From: a virus
Reading direction: 5' to 3' (one strand)
Virus record (IMG/VR): IMGVR_UViG_3300046008_000732
Span: 1-23,063 of that record
Length of the DNA stretch: 23,063 nt
The position numbers and the translations under genes were made by a program. Positions 16,637 through 21,775 of the stretch are shown one piece after another. The number at the start of each line of letters is the position of its first letter. The stretch's first letter is position 1. The notes below the pieces were generated by a model. It did no database searches. It saw only the letters and a program-made list of their open reading frames with translations, and was not told the DNA's origin.

Positions 16637-17073
16637 TACATTCTGTCCAACAAATCGCTGGTGAATATCTGCGCGGGTGCTGATAATTTTGGCACTTGCA
16701 AACCCACGGCAGGCGGTGCTTCAAGCGGCGGTACGCCCAGCAACGCTAACAGCGACGACTTGTGCAAATGCACCTGCTGAAAGAAAGCAATTGCTTCTTC
16801 ATAAGCAAGTCGCACCGCAGGAATTACGCCGATGTCATACAAATAAAACCGCGTCATGTCGCACGCGCACCGAACAACAAAAGGGCTTGGCGTAGCAATG
16901 GGGAGGGCAATCAGTCCAACAAGATAACTGTCGATTTTGGCACTGGCATCCGCGATGGCTTGATTCAAAATCGCCTCATTCACATCGCCGCCCATTTCGC
17001 CTGTCTTGTCGGATAATCCTGCGACCTCCTCACCCCAACCGCGAGCGATTAAATCTTGTTCGGTGCAGTACAT
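16636..17073 (-). CDS. DUF1320 family protein (Mu Gp36-like head-tail connector)
   Basis: 145 residues beginning MYCTEQDLIARGWGEE. Residues about 34-50 (ILNQAIADASAKIDSYL) and 70-95 (CDMTRFYLYD, then RLAYEEAIAFFQQV) are the conserved helices of DUF1320, the family of Mu Gp36. It resembles head-completion connectors and follows the capsid gene directly (stop TAA immediately followed by ATG). Its product should sit at the portal-side neck. A proline-rich section near residues 112-130 (PPLEAPPAVGLQVPKL) is followed by a short tail. Confidence 0.85.
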   Translation of the reverse strand: MYCTEQDLIARGWGEEVAGLSDKTGEMGGDVNEAILNQAIADASAKIDSYLVGLIALPIATPSPFVVRCACDMTRFYLYDIGVIPAVRLAYEEAIAFFQQVHLHKSSLLALLGVPPLEAPPAVGLQVPKLSAPAQIFTSDLLDRM

Positions 17074-18057
17074 TTACGCTTCCGTCAATTTGATAACGGC
17101 TGCTGGGCGAGTACACAAATTCAGCGGGTTTGATTGCGCTTCGATGTTCACGCCTTTATTCATTTCGAGCGGCTCAATCTTCGCGTAAAACGGTGAGCCG
17201 ATAGAGTTCACAGTTTCCCAATAGTTCGCAGGTGCAAAGCGGGTGATAAACAAATCGATAACGCCTTGTGGCACGGCATACGCTTCACCGTCAGGGATTT
17301 TTACCACCGACGAGCCGCGATAACGCTCGAACGAAACGCCACCGAATGAAATCGGATTGCGTGGGTCATTGCGTAAATCGGCGGCAGCGTTCCAGTTCAA
17401 TACGGTGGTTTTAAGCGCGTCATGTTCGATTAAGTTTTTCCAAAACGATGCACCGCAATAAACTTTGATGCCACTAAACGCCAAACCATCAAGCGATAAT
17501 TCGATGGCATCAATGACTTCTTGGACTTTGGTTCGCACTTTGGTTGCCGAAGTCGTCAACGCCATATTCACCGTGGTTTGCGATACGCCGAATTCGGTAA
17601 ATAACGAACTGACATTACCTGCCGCATCGTAATAACTGCCCATGATGGCGGCTAAACGATGGGCTTCGATGGTGTATTCAATTTGGCGTTTCATTTTTGC
17701 AAGGCGTTCGTCACGGATTGTGTTCACCGCTTGCGCTTGGTTTTCGCTACCAAAGGCACGCACACTTTGAACTTCGTCAGCCATAATCGTTGCCCGTTCA
17801 GGCAAATGCGGCACTTTGATGGTACGAATGGTGCGTTTATCACCCAGTACCACTTGCCCTGGGGCGTTACGTGGCTGCACAGAAACTAAACCGATAGTTT
17901 TACCGTCAGATTCGATTGAAACGTCGAGCGTTGAAATACCAGAGCTTTGAAACAATCCACTATTTTCGATAGTTGTTGGTGTGTAAGGAATGGCGTTAAT
18001 TGCGGCGGTTAAGCTAAGAAGCGTAAAACCGTCGGCTTTGAATGGGTCAAGAAACAT
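17074..18057 (-). CDS. Major capsid protein, lambda gpE family
   Basis: 327 residues, the usual length for Phage_cap_E proteins. The N-terminus (FTLLSLTAAINAIPYTPTTI), then ENSGLFQSSGISTLDVSIES, PHLPERATIMADEVQSVRAF and IEYTIEAHRLAAIMG match the family's conserved order, including the E-x-x-R helix near the middle. It forms the icosahedral shell and is expected to be bound by the decoration protein encoded just upstream (3 bases apart). A gpE/gpD pair together with a gpG-like gene is a mosaic: Mu itself uses an unrelated capsid protein (gpT). Start ATG 18057. Confidence 0.93.
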   Translation of the reverse strand: MFLDPFKADGFTLLSLTAAINAIPYTPTTIENSGLFQSSGISTLDVSIESDGKTIGLVSVQPRNAPGQVVLGDKRTIRTIKVPHLPERATIMADEVQSVRAFGSENQAQAVNTIRDERLAKMKRQIEYTIEAHRLAAIMGSYYDAAGNVSSLFTEFGVSQTTVNMALTTSATKVRTKVQEVIDAIELSLDGLAFSGIKVYCGASFWKNLIEHDALKTTVLNWNAAADLRNDPRNPISFGGVSFERYRGSSVVKIPDGEAYAVPQGVIDLFITRFAPANYWETVNSIGSPFYAKIEPLEMNKGVNIEAQSNPLNLCTRPAAVIKLTEA

Positions 18058-18060
18058 TTT

Positions 18061-18423
18061 TTATCTCACGATGATGTTTTGGGTTGCAAGGGCGACAATC
18101 GCAGCCGCTTTATTTGGTGCGGTGATGCCTGTTTTAAAAATCAATTTCGCATTCGCCACTTCGGCAAGGCGCGTCAATACAGTGCAAGCGGTGTCTGCCA
18201 AGGTTGCATCGGTGCTATTTCGCAAAATCGCGCTGGCAACTTCGCTGCCGTCAGTTGCCGCATTGTTGTGTAACGTGTATTTGCCTGACGCAGTGATTTT
18301 GCCGAGTACCGTGCCGACGATTAGGTTTTGACCTGAAATCAAAACGCCTTTGTCGAACGACATAGTTTCTTCATCGCTGAGTAAAAACTCTGCGCCATAA
18401 ACGCCTTCGGTTTTGGTAGCCAT
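18061..18423 (-). CDS. Head decoration protein, lambda gpD family (HDPD)
   Basis: 120 residues, about lambda gpD length. The opening YGAEFLLSDEETMSFDKGVL and the section LIVGTVLGKITASGKYTLHN, then VASAILRNSTDA, are characteristic of HDPD decoration proteins, which stabilise the expanded capsid as trimers on the outer surface. Its ATG overlaps the stop of the protease gene (TAATG), and the capsid gene follows after 3 bases. Confidence 0.92.
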   Translation of the reverse strand: MATKTEGVYGAEFLLSDEETMSFDKGVLISGQNLIVGTVLGKITASGKYTLHNNAATDGSEVASAILRNSTDATLADTACTVLTRLAEVANAKLIFKTGITAPNKAAAIVALATQNIIVR

Positions 18424-18785
18424 TAGTTAGAACCTCGTGCGTTCATTTGGGCGTAAATTGCCGACGTATCAAACGCAGGCGTAGTGGGTTTTTCTGCACC
18501 GTCTGTTGCTTGTGCGCCGAATAAATGCGCGGGCAAGTTAGGTTTTTGTTCACCTTTTTGAGCGATTAAATCAGCAGAAATGGTTTTGAATTGTTCCGCG
18601 TTAAAACTCAAATACGGCGCGGCTGTCGCTTCGCTGTATTCACGACCTAACGCCGTGAACAATGTTTTAACTTCAATTTCGCGTGTGGCTTTTTTTGCAG
18701 CTTCTGCGTCGGCTTTAAACTGCACGTTTTCGGTTTCGAGCATTGCAACTTTGTCTTGCAGAGCTTTTGCTTCTTCGGGTGTCAT
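18423..18785 (-). CDS. Probable scaffold protein from an internal start within the protease gene
   Basis: The in-frame ATG at 18785 (MTPEEAKALQDKV) is preceded by CAGGAATCCACC, putting AGGA 7 bases before the ATG. That is a better ribosome binding site than the full-length gene has. Its product (120 aa) would be only the coiled-coil region and C-terminus, the part expected to act as scaffold. Mu gpZ and lambda Nu3 are known to be made from internal starts of their protease genes in the same way. The internal start is inferred from the sequence. Confidence 0.55.
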   Translation of the reverse strand: MTPEEAKALQDKVAMLETENVQFKADAEAAKKATREIEVKTLFTALGREYSEATAAPYLSFNAEQFKTISADLIAQKGEQKPNLPAHLFGAQATDGAEKPTTPAFDTSAIYAQMNARGSN

Positions 18786-19319
18786 GGTGGATTCCTGTGG
18801 TTTTGTGGATTGAGCGTTAAAGACGGTGGCGGAGGTTTTGTCGTCTGCACCCATCGTGACAAACGACACCTCTCTTATGCGGTTGTTTTTCAAAAGCGCG
18901 AGTTCGCCTGTGAACGATTGCCCATTGATGTTGTGGGTTTGTGTGCCGTTTAGGTTTTCAGTCGATGCGGGGAAGATGCCGACCGACAGTTGCCACTTGA
19001 TGCCACGGTCGGCTTTGGCAGCGATGTCTTTAGCAACGGGGTCGATGTCCGCGAATAACCGTCCTGCGATTTCGATTTGTGTGCCAATGGACACGGTCTC
19101 GATTACGCCAATGGGTGAGCCGTGATGATTGAATAGCAGCGGCAGGGGTGTTTCTGCGGTGGTGGTCGATAAATCGAAAGCAACCGCGTTGTACCAAGAA
19201 TGGTCAGTGATTACACCGCCAGCATAAGCAACGCCTGAAAAGGTACGTTCGCCTGTGGTTGTAGGTTTTGAAAGCTGGAAGTCAGCTAAAAAATGGAGGA
19301 TTTGATTTTGTGTTTTCAT
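18423..19319 (-). CDS. Prohead protease (S78/HK97-type) fused to a scaffold-like domain
   Basis: I chose ATG 19319 (298 aa); a GTG at 19337 is in frame but neither start has a strong ribosome binding site. Residues 56-70 (PLPLLFNHHGSPIGV) supply the catalytic histidine (H65 or H66). IKWQLSVGIFPA supplies serine 112, and RIREVSFVTMGAD supplies an acid (E150), the His-Ser-Glu order and spacing of HK97-type prohead proteases. After residue 175 comes a coiled-coil segment (EEAKALQDKVAMLETENVQF) typical of a scaffold. Protease and scaffold are therefore in one gene, as in Mu I/Z or lambda C/Nu3. The product should cut head proteins during maturation. It follows a terminator and starts the capsid-tail operon. 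Confidence 0.88.
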   Translation of the reverse strand: MKTQNQILHFLADFQLSKPTTTGERTFSGVAYAGGVITDHSWYNAVAFDLSTTTAETPLPLLFNHHGSPIGVIETVSIGTQIEIAGRLFADIDPVAKDIAAKADRGIKWQLSVGIFPASTENLNGTQTHNINGQSFTGELALLKNNRIREVSFVTMGADDKTSATVFNAQSTKPQESTMTPEEAKALQDKVAMLETENVQFKADAEAAKKATREIEVKTLFTALGREYSEATAAPYLSFNAEQFKTISADLIAQKGEQKPNLPAHLFGAQATDGAEKPTTPAFDTSAIYAQMNARGSN

Positions 19320-19393
19320 GCGCGTTAGATTGCCCACAACGCACTGGGTTTTCTAATCGCATGGTTTAGTAAAGTACGCGAAAAATAGGCAAC

Positions 19394-19422
19394 AAAAAGC
19401 CCAACAGTTCGTCAGGCTTTTT
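19394..19422 (-). terminator. Intrinsic terminator closing the small-gene cassette
   Basis: A 12-pair hairpin (AAAAAGCC with GGCTTTTT plus a four-pair inner stem containing wobbles, loop of 5) is followed by T-rich sequence on the minus strand. The plus strand also shows a T-run after it, so it could work in both directions. It lies about 20 bases past the stop of the 93-aa gene and before the protease gene, so the protease operon needs its own promoter or read-through. I saw no clear promoter in the 100-base gap. Confidence 0.8.
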
Positions 19423-19443
19423 TTGTTTTAAAGATGAGTGGGG

Positions 19444-19725
19444 TTATTTACCTGACATAAAAGCGTTGTAGCATTCGTCGCTAACTTCGATTTCGTCTGG
19501 GATAAAGTCGCCAACGTCACGTCCCATCATAAAACGCTGGGGCTGGGCGTTGATGTAATAAGGTTCGCCATCCTCGTTGAATGGCGTGGCATAAACAATC
19601 CAATCGCCCATGCCACCAAGGTAGCAAAATCCCGCATCTTCTTCTTTGATAACGAAGCCTGCATATTTTGGGTGGTTACTTTCGTAAATTCCGCCCATGG
19701 GCGGATGGTTTGATTTTTTGCTCAT
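19444..19725 (-). CDS. Small acidic accessory protein (93 aa), unknown; anti-CRISPR-position gene
   Basis: Not recognised. 93 residues with AAGGAG about 7 bases before ATG. The sequence is rich in Gly, Tyr and acidic residues (15 Asp/Glu against 7 Lys/Arg by my count). Features are MGGIYESNHPKYAGFVI, then AGFCYLGGMGDWIVYATPF and FIPDEIEVSDECYNAF. No membrane segment or signal peptide is visible. It is last in a four-gene cassette between the gpG and protease genes, the site where several Mu-like Pseudomonas phages encode CRISPR inhibitors. Its small size and acidity fit such inhibitors but are weak evidence. Other roles, such as superinfection exclusion, are equally possible. Confidence 0.7.
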   Translation of the reverse strand: MSKKSNHPPMGGIYESNHPKYAGFVIKEEDAGFCYLGGMGDWIVYATPFNEDGEPYYINAQPQRFMMGRDVGDFIPDEIEVSDECYNAFMSGK

Positions 19726-19745
19726 GACTTTGCTCCTTTTGGTTG

Positions 19746-19767
19746 GGCAGCGCGATTCCGCCGTGCC
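19746..19767 (-). promoter_or_regulatory. Imperfect intergenic hairpin before the 93-aa gene
   Basis: GGCA and TGCC outer arms with an inner GCG/CGC stem and two mismatches. It sits between the stop of the 134-aa gene and the AACCAAAAGGAG leader of the next gene, the same position as the two stronger hairpins upstream. No T-tract follows on the minus strand, so it is not a terminator. Confidence 0.35.
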
Positions 19768-19774
19768 GTTTGTT

Positions 19775-20179
19775 TTATTCGGCTATGTCTTGCGCCGCTT
19801 TGGCAGCACACAATGTTGCGATAACCTGCGCCAGCGTTTCGTTTAGGTTCGGCGTGCCTGGGAACTGCTCTTGGTGCAGCCCACTGGTTGCGAGTTCAAA
19901 CAAGATGGCGTTGATAACTTGAGTTAGTGTTTTCGCGCCAAACTCATCGGCAATCTCAACAACCGCCTGTCCAACTTCGCCGAACCCCGTGGCGGCTGCT
20001 TTTATTTCGCCAGCAAAAACTTCGTAGTTTTCGCCAAGTCCCGCAACAACCTTTTTTGCTGCCTCGAAAATTACGTCGTTTGCGCGGTCGGTGTCGATGT
20101 CGCCGTTTTCGTCGAGTGGAAATCCGATTGTTTCCATCAAATCCATTTGTTTTTTGGCTTCTTCATATACTTTTTTCAT
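19775..20179 (-). CDS. Small acidic accessory protein (134 aa), unknown; anti-CRISPR-position gene
   Basis: Not recognised. It is strongly acidic (23 Asp/Glu against 10 Lys/Arg by my count) and should be mostly helical: YEEAKKQMDLMETIGF, then VIFEAAKKVVAGLGENYEVF, GEVGQAVVEIADEF and ETLAQVIATLCAAKAAQ. The ribosome binding site AAAGGAA lies 7 bases before ATG 20179. No signal peptide or membrane segment is visible. It lies third in the cassette, preceded by a GC hairpin and an ACCAAA leader shared with its neighbours. An inhibitor or DNA-mimic type of role would fit the charge, but that is only a guess. Confidence 0.72.
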   Translation of the reverse strand: MKKVYEEAKKQMDLMETIGFPLDENGDIDTDRANDVIFEAAKKVVAGLGENYEVFAGEIKAAATGFGEVGQAVVEIADEFGAKTLTQVINAILFELATSGLHQEQFPGTPNLNETLAQVIATLCAAKAAQDIAE

Positions 20180-20205
20180 GGTCGTTCCTTTGTTTGGTTT
20201 TGGTT

Positions 20206-20231
20206 GGCGGGGGGGCTGTTAATCCCCCGCC
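20206..20231 (-). promoter_or_regulatory. GC-rich hairpin between the 68-aa and 134-aa genes
   Basis: GGCGGGGG pairs perfectly with CCCCCGCC (8 pairs, loop of 10). It begins 10 bases past the stop of the 68-aa gene. On the minus strand it is followed by AACCAAAACC and the next ribosome binding site, not by a T-run, so it is not a normal terminator for these genes. Processing, RNA stability or translational control are possible roles. On the plus strand a T6 run follows, but no plus-strand gene precedes it. Confidence 0.55.
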
Positions 20232-20241
20232 GTTTTTTGGT

Positions 20242-20448
20242 TTAGGCGATGCCCCAGATTACAAAGCGTGGTTTGTTTTGATTGTTGTAATACATCTTGC
20301 CCGTTATCAATCCCGCGAACTTCAAGTCTTCCGCTTGGTTTGCGGTAAGTTTCGATTCGCGTTGTGCTGTTGCGATGTCGTTGGTTTCTTTAAATGCCAA
20401 GATGAGTGATAAGAATTTGCGGTGCGTTGCGTCTGTTAATGTTTTCAT
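20242..20448 (-). CDS. Small protein (68 aa), paralogue of the adjacent 72-aa protein
   Basis: Starts at ATG 20448 after AAAAAGGAAAAGACCA. In the first 50 residues 22 are identical to the 72-aa neighbour without gaps. The shared elements are an L-x-x-AT start, A-x-x-ET, LT-x-x-Q, LK-x-AGL-x-TG, and PRF with GIA at the end. The middle (KLTANQAEDLKFAGLITG) looks like a small helix-turn-helix or winged-helix segment in which an LT-x-x-Q helix precedes LK-x-AGL. If so, it could bind DNA and regulate the cassette, as small HTH regulators do in anti-CRISPR operons. It does not look like any Aca family I can recall. The fold is inference. Confidence 0.75.
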   Translation of the reverse strand: MKTLTDATHRKFLSLILAFKETNDIATAQRESKLTANQAEDLKFAGLITGKMYYNNQNKPRFVIWGIA

Positions 20449-20473
20449 TGGTCTTTTCCTTTTTGGTTAAGTT

Positions 20474-20496
20474 GGCGGGGGCGTTTAAGCCCCGCC
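20474..20496 (-). promoter_or_regulatory. GC-rich hairpin between the 72-aa and 68-aa genes
   Basis: GGCGGGG pairs with CCCCGCC (7 pairs, loop of 9), starting 8 bases past the stop of the 72-aa gene. Its arms and placement match the hairpin at 20206-20231, so gene and hairpin seem to have been duplicated together. No T-run follows on the minus strand. Confidence 0.55.
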
Positions 20497-20504
20497 GTTG
20501 TGGT

Positions 20505-20723
20505 TTAAGCCGCTATGCCTGTGAGTTTAAAAAAGAATCTTGGTTGGCGTGAGCCGATGTCAAACTTCGCTTCGCCAGTTACCAAACCCGCTTGTTTGAG
20601 TTCTTTAAGCTGGCTGAATGTAAGGTTGGTAGCGCGTCTTGCTTTAGCCAAGCAGCCTGTTTCTGTGTGCGCCGCTTTCAATTTTTGAAATTCTGCTTTT
20701 GTTGCTTCGTTTAATGCGTTCAT
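20505..20723 (-). CDS. Small basic protein (72 aa), first gene of the accessory cassette
   Basis: ATG 20723 is chosen over an in-frame ATG at 20789 because it has AAAGGAAAAGACC just upstream and matches the start of its 68-aa paralogue; the extension would be unconserved. The sequence has two helices (ATKAEFQKLKAAHTETG, then LTFSQLKELKQAGLVTG) and a C-terminal aromatic strand (PRFFFKLTGIAA), which could be a winged-helix layout. As the promoter-proximal gene it is a candidate regulator of the cassette. Function unknown. Confidence 0.75.
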   Translation of the reverse strand: MNALNEATKAEFQKLKAAHTETGCLAKARRATNLTFSQLKELKQAGLVTGEAKFDIGSRQPRFFFKLTGIAA

Positions 20724-20841
20724 GGTCTTTTCCTTTGTAGTTCGTTGTTTTAAAAGGCTTTTTCGTGCCGTCGGGACACACATTGCCATTCAATTTACGT
20801 TGTCAGCAAGTTAAGAAAATAAACCAAACCTTTAAAACGCA

Positions 20842-20875
20842 AAAAGCCCCGTAACACAGGGGATACGAGGCTTTT
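20842..20875 (-). terminator. Intrinsic terminator after the gpG-like gene
   Basis: On the minus strand AAAAGCCTCGTA pairs with TACGGGGCTTTT (12 pairs including one T-G), with a 10-base loop, then TTGCGTTTT. It lies 30 bases past the stop of the gpG-like gene and separates the head genes from the small-gene cassette. The 20724-20841 stretch should hold the cassette promoter, but I could not identify convincing -35/-10 boxes. Confidence 0.85.
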
Positions 20876-20905
20876 AAATAGTTTTCTTAGTACCGCGCTG
20901 GCTGC

Positions 20906-21367
20906 TCAGGGCTGGGATAGGTGCTGTTCAATAATATCAACGATGTCCTCTGCCCAAGCGTCTGGCAACGCCGCCGTTGGCATAAAGGGACGGGCGGGAA
21001 TATCACCCCACAAATTTGGGAATTGCGCCTTTTTACCGCCGAAGTTCATCATTGCGGCTTGCGGGGCGTTTGTACCCACAACAACCGACTGTGCGCCAGC
21101 TTGCACCGTGAACGAGTTTTTTAAAACCCCCGTGTCGCTTAATGGCACACTTGAGCCACCGCGCCGATTCGCAATCGTGACGGGCGATAACGCCTTCCAG
21201 TTGATACCGTCAGGCGATTTGGTATCAACGAAACAAAGACGAATGTTAGATTTTAAACTTTGCCCGATAGAGCGCATCGCGGGTTGCAAATTGGTGACGG
21301 AGTTGCCTAGCTGCTGCAACCTTGCGTGCATCTCAGCGTTGTCGATTTGAACGGTAATGCCGCTCAT
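20906..21367 (-). CDS. Phage virion morphogenesis protein, Mu gpG family
   Basis: 153 residues. MRSIGQSLKSNIRLCFVDTK followed by SPDGINWKALSPVTI, LSDTGVLKNSFTVQAG, VVVGTNAPQAAMMNFGG and IPARPFMPTA are the ordered motifs of the gpG/Phage_tail_S family, which includes P2 gpS. These proteins act in head completion or joining of head and tail. The ATG overlaps the stop of the 136-aa gene (ATGA). Neighbours on the upstream side are the virion ADP-ribosyltransferase and a small protein. Downstream, Mu has the protease gene directly, but here the accessory cassette is inserted. Confidence 0.93.
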   Translation of the reverse strand: MSGITVQIDNAEMHARLQQLGNSVTNLQPAMRSIGQSLKSNIRLCFVDTKSPDGINWKALSPVTIANRRGGSSVPLSDTGVLKNSFTVQAGAQSVVVGTNAPQAAMMNFGGKKAQFPNLWGDIPARPFMPTAALPDAWAEDIVDIIEQHLSQP

Positions 21368-21774
21368 CCAAAAACGTCCTCAAACGACTCAATTTTCCTT
21401 GTTACGGGTGGGTTTTTTAGGCGTTCAAGTCTACTTAACTCGTCCGACTCCAGCCCCTTAATTCGTGCTGCCTCCTGCTTGTCTTCTAGGTCTTTAAGTG
21501 CTGCACCCTCTAAATAAACACGCGGCTCGCGGTCGCACATTCTTTCTGCAAACGCCAGCTCATTGGCTGTCATAATTGAAAATGGGTCGTCGCTGTTAGC
21601 AAGCTCGATGGCGCGTAGAACCCACCCGTATTTTTCGTCTGCAACTTTATCGATGTCTTGCCCTGTGTTATGCGCTTCGGACTCCCACCCACCAAGTACA
21701 ATAATCGCAAACTCTTCCCGTCCTTCATCGGCGCGGCTATCAACCCACGCCTGTGCTTTTTCTAAATTGGTCAT
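21364..21774 (-). CDS. 136-aa protein next to the virion ADP-ribosyltransferase (unknown; possible immunity or head protein)
   Basis: Not recognised. The N-terminal half contains QAWVDSRADEGREEFAIIVL, then GWESEAHNTGQD and YGWVLRAIELANSDDPF. The C-terminal half is charged and helical (LKDLEDKQEAARIKGLESDE). It is acidic and shows no signal or membrane segment. It starts one base after the toxin gene's stop and has a perfect AAGGAGGT five bases before the ATG, far stronger than the other sites in the window. Its stop overlaps the gpG start. Two readings fit: an immunity protein that protects the lysogen or producing cell from the neighbouring ADP-ribosyltransferase, or a small head-assembly protein. 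I cannot choose between them from sequence alone. Confidence 0.8.
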   Translation of the reverse strand: MTNLEKAQAWVDSRADEGREEFAIIVLGGWESEAHNTGQDIDKVADEKYGWVLRAIELANSDDPFSIMTANELAFAERMCDREPRVYLEGAALKDLEDKQEAARIKGLESDELSRLERLKNPPVTRKIESFEDVFG

Positions 21775-21775
21775 T

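Noticed and set aside
20201-20240. Plus-strand intrinsic terminator (GC hairpin followed by T6)
   Set aside because: No supportable gene lies on the plus strand upstream, and the arms recur between cassette genes, so it is better explained as an intergenic hairpin of the minus-strand cassette.
19775-20409. A 160-codon plus-strand open frame (19927-20409) opposite the small cassette genes
   Set aside because: Its sequence is low-complexity and Arg/Leu/Phe-rich, and it runs across intergenic hairpins; the minus-strand genes have proper ribosome sites and a conserved paralogue pair.
20505-20789. Longer 94-aa version of the 72-aa cassette protein
   Set aside because: The extra 22 residues have no match in the paralogue, and the ribosome site lies before the inner ATG at 20723.
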